Shown: positions 1 to 8,650, counted from the stretch's first letter. The stretch is 64,000 bases of DNA from Candidatus Thiodiazotropha sp. (ex Monitilora ramsayi) (GCA_025655575.1 JAHXIP010000006.1:1-64000); one strand, 5' to 3'. The notes: a model not told the origin generated them from the sequence alone. Program-made: numbers and translations.

Positions 1-1008
1 ATTGCTGGAGCCTTCCAGGTCAGGAAAATCAACCGCCAGCGCACCGGATCCGGCACCAGCAGTACCTGCTGCGATGGCTGCCTGAATCACCTTATCTACG
101 ATATCCAGGGCGATCTTATCAGCATCAACAGAGAAGCGGAAAAGATCATCCTCGCCTTCTGAGGTAAACCCGGTAGCCTCCTCACCAGTGGTATCGATAT
201 CCGGCACATTCAGGGAGATATCGGCATAACCACCGAGCGACCACTCTTCCAGCAGATCAACCTCAGTCAGTCCAAGAATAGAGATGGTGTCATTGTGAAA
301 CTGAAGGCCGGGAATACGTCCCTCATCATCATATATCAGGCCGGCATCAAAGGGGCCGATGGGGATCCCCAGTGCATTGGCGGCAATCCCGTCATCAGGA
401 TCTACCGTCAAGCCGACAAATTCCCACGTATCAGTAGGATCGGTATGCCAGCACGATCCTGCGTTCAAAACACCGCAACGGTAGCCGCCGAACAAATTCA
501 CTCCTGCACTGGCATGGGTTTCGAAAAGAATATCGACACCTGCTTTTATCTCAGGAAAGTTAGTTGTAAAACTGCCGGTACCCAGCGATGAGTATCCGGT
601 AGAGATGGTGAAGGATTCACCCGGGCTGACGGTATAGGCGTCCGGTGCCTCAATGGAGACGTTGAGATTATAATTGGCATCGACAGAACCTGAGTCGATG
701 TTCACATAAGGTGAAACACCGAAATTTCCATCCGTGTGCCCGTAGACTGAAAACTGCGGCAGGGGTGGCGCAAATGGAATCAACTGCGGCAGCCCGACAG
801 ACTTGGGTGACTCGAATGAGTAATCCCAGTCATAGAGCGGAATATCCTGACGCCAATTGAGCTGCCAGGCATCACCGGCCTTCCACATACTTTGATCGTT
901 GGACTCAAAATCTAACTGTGACTCATACAGCGCCGACTGGCCCGAGAGAGGAAATAACAATGTGGCAAACAGGATACCCAAGACTCTGTATATATTGCTG
1001 CAGTTCAT
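1..1008 (-). CDS. Secreted beta-rich protein of unknown function, 3' end cut by window edge
   Basis: The reading frame is open from an ATG preceded by AGAGGAAG all the way to base 1 (336 codons), so the C-terminus lies outside the window. The first ~25 residues form a signal peptide (hydrophobic GILFATLLF stretch, likely cleavage after GQSA). The rest is rich in Gly, Asp, Ser, Thr and aromatic residues with alternating beta-like patterning and no motif I recognise; two Cys near the middle (YRCGV and GSCWH) could form a disulfide. It is probably exported. An XrtA/PEP-CTERM type sugar transferase is encoded elsewhere in the window, so a C-terminal PEP-CTERM sorting signal is possible but cannot be seen here. 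The frame is real by its length, signal peptide and ribosome binding site; its function is unknown. Confidence 0.8.
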   Translation of the reverse strand, partial: MNCSNIYRVLGILFATLLFPLSGQSALYESQLDFESNDQSMWKAGDAWQLNWRQDIPLYDWDYSFESPKSVGLPQLIPFAPPLPQFSVYGHTDGNFGVSPYVNIDSGSVDANYNLNVSIEAPDAYTVSPGESFTISTGYSSLGTGSFTTNFPEIKAGVDILFETHASAGVNLFGGYRCGVLNAGSCWHTDPTDTWEFVGLTVDPDDGIAANALGIPIGPFDAGLIYDDEGRIPGLQFHNDTISILGLTEVDLLEEWSLGGYADISLNVPDIDTTGEEATGFTSEGEDDLFRFSVDADKIALDIVDKVIQAAIAAGTAGAGSGALAVDFPDLEGSSN

Positions 1009-1503
1009 GACCAGCTTCCTCTCTTGATTGTTGATCAGAATCTGGGTCGAACATCACAGGGAAACTATCGTTTAATGAGACACATCCGAGATGAACCGAA
1101 TATCTTCTCTATCAAACAATTCCCCCTTCCCATGTGATCCTGTTCCATCCAACTGATCGAATTCCCCCTAAGCCTTAACGTTACCCACTCTCCAAACCAT
1201 GAACGGGCATAAGATTACAGCTTAGCAATAAATACCATGCAATATGTAAGCCTTTAGTATTTTTCCTTGAATTTACAGTTGGTTATAAATTTTTCTAATT
1301 TTGACTCTGTCTAAAATGTAAACTAATCCGACACAAATTCGAACTATTTGTACAAAATCACCGATATGCCGAAAAAAATCCGACAGACTATCTGCAATAC
1401 GGTTTATGGATGGAATAGCGGGATATCAGCAGACCTATCCCCCCATCAGAAGCGGCCACACTTCTTTCTGAGTGGGGGGGTTCAGATTGATTTTTGTTAG
1501 ATT
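1009..1503. other. Gene-free stretch between two minus-strand genes
   Basis: No convincing open frame on either strand. The part next to the secreted-protein gene is AT-rich (about 1220-1380) and probably holds its minus-strand promoter, though no clear -35/-10 pair stands out. The only strong structure is the hairpin near the far end, listed separately. Confidence 0.5.
1439..1480 (-). terminator. Strong hairpin downstream of the DUF2189 gene
   Basis: Arms CCCCCCATCAGAA and TTCTGAGTGGGGGG pair over about 13 bp with one bulged base and a 14-nt loop. It begins 23 nt past the stop codon of the minus-strand DUF2189 gene, the usual terminator distance. There is no T-run directly after it in the minus direction, and only a distant one (about 10 nt on) in the plus direction. 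It may therefore be a transcript-end or mRNA-stabilising hairpin rather than a classical intrinsic terminator. Confidence 0.4.
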
Positions 1504-2301
1504 TTACTCAGGCTTTTCAACCAGATCCCGATAGGCATGCCAGGTCGCATGGGCGGCGAGTGGAAAACCGATCACCAGACCGACATAAAGAGTCATGAAT
1601 CCTGCGACGATGATGGCAACCAGAATGGCTGCCCAGAGGAGCATCGGCAGAAGATTGTAGAAAACGGCATTCCAACTGGTCTGGATAGCGTCAAATACAT
1701 TACAGCTGCGATCCAGCAGCATAGGTACCGCCACAGCACTCATACTAAAGATGCCGAATGCAATTGCTGCACCACAGGTTATGCCAAGCACCAATAGCTG
1801 CAAGCCATTCCAGGTACCAAACAAAGCAGTCAGAAAGCCTTGCCAAGTGGCGGGTGTTATGCCGGTAAAAGTCAGGGCAACGATGGGCAGGGTCACAGTC
1901 ACCCAGGCTACGAGTGCAGCCACCAAGACTAACCCCATGTTAAGGATATTGAAGCTATTACGCTTAAACAAATGCTGTGCTGCGCGTAACGAAAGTCTTT
2001 CTCCCGCTTCCAGTTGACGGCTGATTTCATACAAGCCGATAGCCAGTAGCGGCGCTACCAGAAAAAAGCCTGCCAGCAATAGCGGAAAGAGGAAGAACAT
2101 ACCACTGGCCATCACAGAAAGTGTCACCAGATAGCTGATGAGTGTCAGACCCAGACCATATCCAAGACTGCTGGCAGGTGCGGCTTTGATATCCTCCCAG
2201 CCAGCAGACAGCCATTTCCATGGATCTTCCATACCGATAACCCGGATTTCTGCAATGGTCACGGGACGAGCATCATATTGATGCATGACGATATGATTCA
2301 T
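1504..2301 (-). CDS. DUF2189 family integral membrane protein
   Basis: The 265-residue protein has a ~25-residue polar N-terminus ending in WKWLSAGWEDIKAAP, the typical entry into the DUF2189 domain, followed by six or so hydrophobic segments (about residues 47-75, 75-90, 118-148, 165-195, 210-235 and 235-255). DUF2189 proteins are predicted inner-membrane proteins of unknown role, often found near respiratory genes. The ATG has a GGGGG run 7 nt upstream. It stands alone between gene-poor flanks, so no operon partner hints at function. The family assignment is from recall of the conserved N-terminal pattern; no catalytic residues are evident. Confidence 0.75.
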   Translation of the reverse strand: MNHIVMHQYDARPVTIAEIRVIGMEDPWKWLSAGWEDIKAAPASSLGYGLGLTLISYLVTLSVMASGMFFLFPLLLAGFFLVAPLLAIGLYEISRQLEAGERLSLRAAQHLFKRNSFNILNMGLVLVAALVAWVTVTLPIVALTFTGITPATWQGFLTALFGTWNGLQLLVLGITCGAAIAFGIFSMSAVAVPMLLDRSCNVFDAIQTSWNAVFYNLLPMLLWAAILVAIIVAGFMTLYVGLVIGFPLAAHATWHAYRDLVEKPE

Positions 2302-2408
2302 GGTTAACCCCCTTTTATAGGATACGGTTCGTGCATATCTCCATCTTGGTTGGACTCATAATCACCGTGCTTGTTTCACCTATATACAGCACCATTAGTA
2401 GGGATATT

Positions 2409-3443
2409 TCAGTTAGAAAACGAAACTGAGACAGACAACGGTTGCCGTTCGTTGTGGGTAAATCGTTTCAATCGATAAAGCCCCCATGCTTTTCCCGGCT
2501 CACGACACATGCCATAGCGAAAGGCGGGCGTCAGATAGGGCAGCGTGTAGCGTAGATCCGTAAACCATACGCAGGTTTCGCCCTCCCCTTCATCCAGGCG
2601 ATAGAATATGGGTAACCGGGCAAACTCCCTGAATTTCAAGAACTGCGGTTGCATCCAGGCCTCTTGCACCAACGGCATCAAATCGTCACGATTACCCAGC
2701 AGGCTTTTATATTGCCAATCCAAAGCACTTACCCCCCGGTAGCTTGTGACGACAGCCTCTTCATCGGATAGCAGGCTGAGGTAGGCAACCTCATAATCGT
2801 TGCCGGACTGCCTTATCAATTGCCAATAGAAAGGTGAGAAAGGCTGCGGCAACACATGAAGATCGTACGACTCAGCTAACTGCTCAGCAGCGATTGCATG
2901 AGCCTGTACTTTGAAAACCCATTGGGTTCCCAAATAGATCGAGACCAGCAATAAACCACTCAAGGCATACTTGAACCTAGTATGTCGCAGGAAGAAAGCC
3001 AGTGTCACGACAAGTATCGTGGTGACTATCGCATCGATAACAAAGGTCGTGCCGAAGCTGTAGAGCCTATACGACAACGGATAGAAAATTCGGATACCGA
3101 ACACCGTCAACAGATCTAACAAGATGTGGGATAAGATTCCGAGTCCACAAAGTGTATAGACACTGAGCCAGTGTTGCCTTGCAGAACGGGATAGCATCCA
3201 CAACGATCCCAGCATCACAGCCCAGAAAGGCATAATCAATACAGAATGAGTTGCAGTGCGATGCCAGTCAGCCAGAAACACCAGAGGATCTATCCAGAAA
3301 CTGAGGTAATCGATATCAGGGAAAGCCGCTGCAATCCCAGTGACTGCCATACGCAGACGTAAATCTTTTACGGGGAGAGACTTTGTCCCAGTGACCGCTG
3401 CGGCACAGACTGCACCGAACAGGACATGAGTGACTGTGTCCAT
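2409..3443 (-). CDS. YdjM/DUF457-type membrane-bound metal-dependent hydrolase
   Basis: The protein (344 aa) opens with MDTVTHVLFGA, the conserved start of the LexA-regulated YdjM-like inner-membrane hydrolase family (PF04307). Further family motifs follow: FPDIDYL near residue 40, HRTATHS near residue 62 and GILSHILLDLLT near residue 102. These His and Asp residues are the presumed metal ligands. Several transmembrane segments fill residues 5-190, and a soluble C-terminal part of about 150 residues follows. The start codon has CAGGAC upstream. It lies just downstream of the TetR-like gene on the same strand and may be cotranscribed with it. Substrate unknown; related proteins are loosely linked to membrane stress. 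Confidence 0.8.
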   Translation of the reverse strand: MDTVTHVLFGAVCAAAVTGTKSLPVKDLRLRMAVTGIAAAFPDIDYLSFWIDPLVFLADWHRTATHSVLIMPFWAVMLGSLWMLSRSARQHWLSVYTLCGLGILSHILLDLLTVFGIRIFYPLSYRLYSFGTTFVIDAIVTTILVVTLAFFLRHTRFKYALSGLLLVSIYLGTQWVFKVQAHAIAAEQLAESYDLHVLPQPFSPFYWQLIRQSGNDYEVAYLSLLSDEEAVVTSYRGVSALDWQYKSLLGNRDDLMPLVQEAWMQPQFLKFREFARLPIFYRLDEGEGETCVWFTDLRYTLPYLTPAFRYGMCREPGKAWGLYRLKRFTHNERQPLSVSVSFSN

Positions 3444-3458
3444 CGATGCGAGTCCTGT

Positions 3459-4166
3459 TTACCCCTGTGGGACTGAGCCCTCAGCTCTGTAACGTGGTTC
3501 TGCCTGTTTATGCTTCTGTGCTCGGACAGTTAGCCCACACCCTCCTCCGCTTATTGGTTCTATCAGTCGTGCCAGTGATTCAGCACGGCGTAACAGGCTG
3601 TCGAGAAAGCGTCGGGTATTTTCTGACTCATTTGTGTCATCAAACAGCCAACGAGCAAAACTGGCAAGATAGATACTGGTCAACACTGTCTCTTCGGTGA
3701 CCCGTTGCAGATGGACTGCATCTCGGTGTGCAGACTCCAGTATCCACTGAACCGTACGGCTGATTCTCAAGAGGCCCAGCACCTGCAGATGCACATGACC
3801 CAGCTCGAATTTGTACATCAGCATATCTCTACTGACACGACGATGATTGTGCATCGACATCAACCAACACATGATTGACCGATGAATACGTTCACGAGGG
3901 GTAATCCACTGATAGTCCGGCAGAGCGGCATCGGCTAACATGGCATGGTCGGCCCGGTCGTACCATGCCTCCACCAACTCATCCTTCTGGTTGTAATAGC
4001 GTTGCACATCCACAAGCTCTACACCCAGTTCAAGTGCAACCTGATGCAGCCGGATAGATTCCCATGAGCTTTTCTCCGCTAGCCGAACGGCCGCGTCGAG
4101 GATTTGCTCGGCTAAATCATCAACAGTATCTTCTGTACGAGTTTTTGATTGGTACTGATTTTCCAT
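3459..4166 (-). CDS. TetR-family (COQ9-like) transcriptional regulator
   Basis: About 235 residues. The N-terminal part (LAEQILDAAVRLAEKSSWESI, then RLHQVALELGVELVDVQRYYNQKDELVEAW) has the TetR helix-turn-helix pattern in which a helical HTH is followed by a [YF][YF]xxKxxL segment. The C-terminal helical part is not recognisable. I chose the internal ATG (MENQYQ) about 19 residues before the HTH. The frame stays open upstream to an ATG at 4238 that would overlap the preceding DUF4345 gene by 32 bp; neither start has a clear ribosome binding site, so the start is uncertain. The gene follows the DUF4345 membrane protein and precedes the YdjM-like gene, so it may control this small group. Confidence 0.7.
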   Translation of the reverse strand: MENQYQSKTRTEDTVDDLAEQILDAAVRLAEKSSWESIRLHQVALELGVELVDVQRYYNQKDELVEAWYDRADHAMLADAALPDYQWITPRERIHRSIMCWLMSMHNHRRVSRDMLMYKFELGHVHLQVLGLLRISRTVQWILESAHRDAVHLQRVTEETVLTSIYLASFARWLFDDTNESENTRRFLDSLLRRAESLARLIEPISGGGCGLTVRAQKHKQAEPRYRAEGSVPQG

Positions 4167-4206
4167 GGCAGTGAAGCGTATGAACAGGAGATAGATATCA
4201 GTATAG

Positions 4207-4611
4207 TCACTGATGCCTATCTGTTTGCCACTCCCCATTGGCAGGTGGTGGTAGGAACAGAAAAATCAGTGCCAAAAGCAATTCGATCACAAGATAGAAA
4301 AGCATCACATTATCCGGCAAGCCATCGAGAACCAGAGAGTAGAGACGCGCCACAACAACCAGCACCAGGGTAAAACCAATTCCCATCACCAGAATGCGTG
4401 CCTGTTCCAGATAAAAACAGGCTATACACGAGAGAAGACCTAATCCCGCCATCATACCGTGAAGGGCACGACTTTGATTTATCTGACTGATTGCCCTCTC
4501 ATCCGTGACAGCTAACGTGAGAGTAAACATTTCAACCAAACCCGGAACCAGCAAGCTCAAACCAAAAATAAATAACAGAAGCTGAAGTGCCAATTTATGT
4601 AGTATCTGCAT
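4207..4611 (-). CDS. DUF4345-like four-helix membrane protein
   Basis: A 134-residue protein with four hydrophobic segments (about residues 8-30, 50-68, 74-92 and 102-122) and a short polar tail. Its pattern, with a first helix, a loop with N/R-x-hydrophobic residues (INQSRALHGMMAG) and three tightly packed helices, matches DUF4345/YphA-type small membrane proteins. It sits directly upstream of the TetR-like gene and, with the longer TetR start, would overlap it, which suggests cotranscription. Function unknown. No charged residue inside the membrane suggests transport or catalysis. Confidence 0.65.
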   Translation of the reverse strand: MQILHKLALQLLLFIFGLSLLVPGLVEMFTLTLAVTDERAISQINQSRALHGMMAGLGLLSCIACFYLEQARILVMGIGFTLVLVVVARLYSLVLDGLPDNVMLFYLVIELLLALIFLFLPPPANGEWQTDRHQ

Positions 4612-4870
4612 GGTTAAATTCCCGCCGAATAAGGATTATGTAATATCACAATAACTACCAGACTTTGAGTTCTGTCCCTATCTGAATGTATTTAAATCAA
4701 ATATTCAGGATTTTTCACGTTGTCCTTCAGCTTCATATTCTTTAGTTGAAATAACCCTGCATTAAACATACTTTCCCGCAAGCACTCAGCGGCTCATGAC
4801 TGGTCTAATGGCTTGTGAATCCAGATTGGTGAACTGGCCAGACCATGTCGTATTATTTTGGGGGAAACTA

Positions 4871-5065
4871 ATGGAAAACTTCTTGGCAGGAATTCTGATG
4901 CTTGCGCCGGCAATCTTTCTCTTACTGCTGATCGCAGGCGGACTTATTATGGTGAGTGTGTGGATCTATGCTCACCTACCGATTAATAAAGCTGGGAAAA
5001 ATCATATCTCTGAGAGAAGAAGCGGGTTTGACAGGCGTCATACCACTTTAGTCGGGTTAAAGTAG
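4871..5065 (+). CDS. Small single-span membrane protein with ERRSGFDRR tail
   Basis: A 64-residue protein. The start is the ATG preceded by GGGGGAA six bases upstream; a longer frame begins 75 nt earlier but lacks a ribosome binding site. One long hydrophobic segment (about residues 4-36) is followed by a basic cytoplasmic tail with the motif ERRSGFDRR. This RRxGxDRR-type motif recurs in short membrane-anchored and PilZ-associated gammaproteobacterial proteins, but I know of no established role for it. It is a single-gene unit between opposing neighbours. The strong ribosome binding site and the conserved-looking tail argue that it is real. Confidence 0.6.
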   Translation: MENFLAGILMLAPAIFLLLLIAGGLIMVSVWIYAHLPINKAGKNHISERRSGFDRRHTTLVGLK

Positions 5066-5198
5066 ATTTTCAGGTATGGTTTCTGAGAACATTCCAGTAT
5101 TGTCGACCAGGCCCAATGATCTAGATCGCCCGCATTCATATGCATTGAACCTTTCGGACTCAGAAACTGGTCTTTTATCAATCACATTTCAAAAATTC

Positions 5199-5218
5199 TT
5201 GGCTATTTCACTAGCCAA
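5199..5218 (+). terminator. Weak hairpin after the small membrane protein
   Basis: A perfect 7-bp inverted repeat (TTGGCTA, 6-nt loop, TAGCCAA) lies about 135 nt downstream of the small membrane protein gene, in an otherwise featureless 283-bp gap. There is no T-run, so termination is uncertain. Confidence 0.25.
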
Positions 5219-5348
5219 ATATTGCTAAAAAATACTACCCGTTAAGCAAGCGCAGTAGCAATTTAATCTAGCCATGTTTCAGTCCGAACTTGTGTCCTGA
5301 TACCTCTATTTAAGTGTATGAATTCCACATTACACAACAAACTTTATA

Positions 5349-6074
5349 TCAGAGAAAATCGACCCGAAGATTGACCCGACGATTCTCTGCCCTACCAGTT
5401 GGCGTCTGATTGTCGGCAACGGGTTGTGTATCGGCATAGCTGACAGATCGCAGCCTTTCTGCAGCAAAACCTTGATCAAGCAGAAAGCGCGTGACTGCAT
5501 TCGCACGGGCGGCCGCCAACTCCCAGTTGGATTGAAAACGACCGCCAAGGATCGGCCGATCATCGGTATGCCCTTCCACAGCAATATTGGCTTCGCCAAT
5601 ATCCTGCAGCGTCCCAGCAAGTCGTATCAGTACCGGTTCTGCTCCTGAGAGAAGATCAGCTTTGCCGGACTCAAACAGGATCACATCGGCAATCTCGAGA
5701 GAGATGCCAAAATCTTTCTCTGCCACTTTAATCTCACCCTGGAATTGGGTTTCGATGGCTGTTATTAAACGGGATTCAGGTGTCGATATCACTTCTGGCT
5801 GCTGTGTCTGAGGAGATATTGCTTCCGCCTGTTCGCCGGGCTCAGTCACCGCCATCACTTCAACTGATTCAACTGATGTGACAGGTTCGATACTCGCTTC
5901 CGGTTCCTGAAGATGCTGTACGGCCATATGGCCCAGCAATACTACCAACATGGCAAGTACGACACTGAGCATATCCACATATGTCAGTAGCCAGTTTGAT
6001 TCGGACTCGTCCGATTCCCAGGCGTACCAGGCGATAGATTCCAACGGAGATTCGATATTAGCGGTGGTGCCCAT
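5349..6074 (-). CDS. MotB-like OmpA-domain protein
   Basis: 241 residues. A short cytoplasmic N-terminus leads into one transmembrane helix (about 29-52) that carries the conserved proton-binding Asp in the context LLTYVDML (D34), as in MotB/PomB. After a low-complexity Glu/Pro/Thr linker (about 53-105), an OmpA/MotB peptidoglycan-binding domain fills the C-terminus, with VEGHTDDRP and the later ARANAV and GRAENRRV motifs. It is the stator subunit that anchors a MotA-type channel to peptidoglycan. The MotA-like gene ends 21 bp upstream. It could power the flagellum or serve a non-flagellar ExbB/TolQ-like machine; the Asp and OmpA domain support genuine stator chemistry. Confidence 0.85.
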   Translation of the reverse strand: MGTTANIESPLESIAWYAWESDESESNWLLTYVDMLSVVLAMLVVLLGHMAVQHLQEPEASIEPVTSVESVEVMAVTEPGEQAEAISPQTQQPEVISTPESRLITAIETQFQGEIKVAEKDFGISLEIADVILFESGKADLLSGAEPVLIRLAGTLQDIGEANIAVEGHTDDRPILGGRFQSNWELAAARANAVTRFLLDQGFAAERLRSVSYADTQPVADNQTPTGRAENRRVNLRVDFL

Positions 6075-6095
6075 TTTATACGCCCTTCCCTAATA

Positions 6096-6899
6096 TCAGC
6101 GAGAGGCAGCCAGCTCGAACTGAGGCCTCACTTCCGGCATCTCCTGCTTTCGTTCGATCTCTTCCATCATCTCGCGGATCAGCTCTGCATGTTGCTTGTC
6201 GCACAGCAGCATGACTGCCTGCAGATAAGCGACACGATGGGAAATCTGTCTGCGACCATGCTCCTCAAGCTTACTGGCGATGGGTTTCAGGACCAGATTG
6301 GCCAATACCAGGCCATACACGGTGGTCAGCATGGCAAAGCCCATGGCCGCACCGATGGTGCCCAAGTCGCCGGACCCTAACCCAAACAGCATTTGAATCA
6401 ACCCCAGCAGAGTACCCAACATGCCAAAAGCTGGCGCATAACCACTCATGGAGCGGACCATCTCAGCGGGACGACGCAGGTGATTACGGTCATCTGCGAT
6501 CTGACGTTGTAGTGAAAGGTTGATCTGATCACGTGGAAAGCCATCCACCACTAATTGAGCACCACGACGCAATAATGGGTCGTCGATCTGCTGAACGGCC
6601 GTTTCTGCCGGTCTGATTTCACCGCGGCGGTAATAATTTGCCGCCTGTAGAAAGTGCTGAAAACCGCTTTCCTCACCCTCCTCGGCTTCCTGTGGCCTGC
6701 GGAATCCGCGCACATGCCGCAAAAGCGCTATGACCGCCTGTTGAGAGTGACTCATGACTGCTGTCAGCAAAGTGCCGCCAACTACCAGTAAAAGCCCTGT
6801 AATCACAGCGATCAGACCGGAACCGGGGGCAAACAGCTGTACCAATACGGAGACCAGTACGACTATCGATAAGAGTACAATCCACACAGGTGTGATCAC
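6096..6899 (-). CDS. MotA/TolQ/ExbB-type proton channel protein
   Basis: 267 residues from the GTG start I prefer: it is preceded by TTGAGGGGAATTCCC, an AGGGGA site at ideal distance. A TTG 18 codons earlier would also work but has no ribosome binding site. Two N-terminal transmembrane helices (about 4-25 and 30-50) are followed by a cytoplasmic domain of about 100 residues (with ALLRHVRGFRRP and a basic/acidic region) and two further helices (about 155-180 and 185-210) containing the MotA-like GMLGTLLGLIQMLFGL and GFAMLTTVYGLVLAN segments. It pairs with the MotB-like gene downstream as a two-subunit proton-driven stator. It follows the phage-type gene by 60 bp and may share its transcript. 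Confidence 0.85.
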   Translation of the reverse strand: MITPVWIVLLSIVVLVSVLVQLFAPGSGLIAVITGLLLVVGGTLLTAVMSHSQQAVIALLRHVRGFRRPQEAEEGEESGFQHFLQAANYYRRGEIRPAETAVQQIDDPLLRRGAQLVVDGFPRDQINLSLQRQIADDRNHLRRPAEMVRSMSGYAPAFGMLGTLLGLIQMLFGLGSGDLGTIGAAMGFAMLTTVYGLVLANLVLKPIASKLEEHGRRQISHRVAYLQAVMLLCDKQHAELIREMMEEIERKQEMPEVRPQFELAASR

Positions 6900-6959
6900 G
6901 GGAATTCCCCTCAAACGGTAAATTACCCGAAAACGCTGCAAGTAGTGGGCCAAAGAAAC

Positions 6960-8618
6960 TCAGCGAACAGGGAGGGTTGGCCGCTCACCAAACATCGGAA
7001 AACCCTCTTCCTCAATTCGCTTTCTTGAAGACTCATCAAGGATGAGTACCGGTACATCGAGTTCGATCTGTTTGCAGTGTCTGGCCATGATCTGCATCGC
7101 TTCTTTTTGCGAATCACGCGCTCTGGTCGAAAAACTCCCGTGGGGATCGGTTACAAACCACTTATCCATTTGACGACTGATATGCAGGCGAGGCTCCTTG
7201 GTGATAATACGTGTTTTCTCGATTCGCCCACCCCAGTGCTCACAGAGGCGTAAAAGCGTATTGGGAATCAACTCATCATAGAGTCGCCTGACAGCAGCCA
7301 TAGACTGCTGATAGTGGGTCTCATGAATATCCCCTTTTGTCCATGCCACACCATCATAACCCTCCTCTGCGCCATGCAACAGAATCAGTTTCAATGCCAG
7401 ACCGATCCACTCTTTTCGAAACGGTGCAGGCGGCAGGCGCCCAGGCCATCGGGTCTGATAACCAAACATGGCGCCTGATTGGTGCCAATCACTCTGAAGC
7501 TCTTCAATGAAAAGCAGGCGCCTGCCATGTTGATCATGTCTGATCTTGGTCCTGAAATGGAGTAGCAAATTGCGTTCGTAGTAGTGCTTGTTATGGTAAG
7601 AAATGGGGTAGTCGGGCAACGTCAACAACCATTCCCGATACTCACTTCCTCCACAGAGGGTCTTATGCTCATAGCGACTACAGGGAGTGTAGGTGACAGG
7701 AATACCAACGTGCTGCAGTGCATGTTCACTGGCCACTTTGAACGCCTCTTCCTGGTCTTTGAAAAATGTTTGTCCGGAAAGTTGAGAACTGATCAGATTA
7801 CCGATCGTATCCAGTGCGAACCATCGAAGAGACCTCTCCTGCTTCAGTTTGGTATTAACTCTCATCACATAGCCGACTTTGTAGTAGTGCATGGTATCTG
7901 CGTAACGTAATATGCAGACTTCACCAGGACCGGCAATTTTCTGTATTGCGCCCAGCCTGTTACGGGATTTTGATTGCGACAGCTCAATGAATTCCAGACC
8001 ACAATTCCTGTCTGTTGCCAGCTCATGGGTCAGGCAGAGACGTATCGCTGAAAAGTTAATTTTATTCAGAAGGGTTTCGCGGGCAACCATCGCTTTTCCC
8101 TGACGATGCGCCTTATCTAGAAACAACAGTAGGCCCGACCACTCCAACTCTTCTGCCCGGATGCCTGTTCTGCGTAAATTTAAAAGCGTCTGCCGCCATT
8201 GCAATGGAGAAGCCCGGTTCAGACTCAACGCCTGAATACGGCGCTGAAGCGCACTATACAACCTCTTGGAATACGGGAACTCCTTGGCGACCAGCGGTTG
8301 ATCCTCTGCTAGTCGCCGTCTCACCTGCTCGATTTCACAAACCTGGGTATCCTGTCTTAACCAAGCCTGGAAAACCCTGCGATCTTTTTTTGACCAGTCC
8401 GTGAGACTTGGCAACTCATCAAGGGTATGTCCGGAGAAGACATAGGCATTATTCCCCGGTAACCACTGGCAATCCGGGGGAGGAACGACAATGTCTATCA
8501 GACGATAGAGTTCATACCGAGGTGTATCAGGCATGACAATACGATTCAGGCGAAGTGCATGATATCTGGCCCGAATATTTGAAATACCTACAATGCGACC
8601 ACTCGGCAGCGAAATCAT
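6960..8618 (-). CDS. Stand-alone homologue of a phage polyvalent-protein domain (EELQSDWHQ motif)
   Basis: 552 residues, no signal peptide and no membrane segment. The middle-to-C-terminal region contains the block NLLLHFRTK..GRRLLFIEELQSDWHQSG, then PPAPFRKEWIGLALKLILLHGAEEGYDGVAWTKGDIH. As I recall, this block (HVR..R....LFIEELQSDWHQ.GR, then P.APF...W..LALKR....AAE.GYD.LAWT.G) marks a domain in very large phage and conjugative-element polyvalent proteins. Here it is a mid-sized chromosomal gene with no other phage genes nearby. The N-terminal ~300 residues are not recognised. I chose the ATG with AGGTGG seven bases upstream over a GTG one codon earlier. A palindrome lies just upstream. Function unknown. 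Confidence 0.7.
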   Translation of the reverse strand: MISLPSGRIVGISNIRARYHALRLNRIVMPDTPRYELYRLIDIVVPPPDCQWLPGNNAYVFSGHTLDELPSLTDWSKKDRRVFQAWLRQDTQVCEIEQVRRRLAEDQPLVAKEFPYSKRLYSALQRRIQALSLNRASPLQWRQTLLNLRRTGIRAEELEWSGLLLFLDKAHRQGKAMVARETLLNKINFSAIRLCLTHELATDRNCGLEFIELSQSKSRNRLGAIQKIAGPGEVCILRYADTMHYYKVGYVMRVNTKLKQERSLRWFALDTIGNLISSQLSGQTFFKDQEEAFKVASEHALQHVGIPVTYTPCSRYEHKTLCGGSEYREWLLTLPDYPISYHNKHYYERNLLLHFRTKIRHDQHGRRLLFIEELQSDWHQSGAMFGYQTRWPGRLPPAPFRKEWIGLALKLILLHGAEEGYDGVAWTKGDIHETHYQQSMAAVRRLYDELIPNTLLRLCEHWGGRIEKTRIITKEPRLHISRQMDKWFVTDPHGSFSTRARDSQKEAMQIMARHCKQIELDVPVLILDESSRKRIEEEGFPMFGERPTLPVR

Positions 8619-8650
8619 CACTCTCCCACCTGGGCAAACGGCCTTAACTC

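Noticed and set aside
295..591. 98-codon plus-strand frame within the first gene
   Set aside because: It is antisense to the better supported signal-peptide-bearing frame of the truncated secreted protein.
1220..1260. Sigma-54 promoter (GG-N10-GC) before the secreted protein
   Set aside because: The spacing between the GG and GC elements does not match 10 bp.
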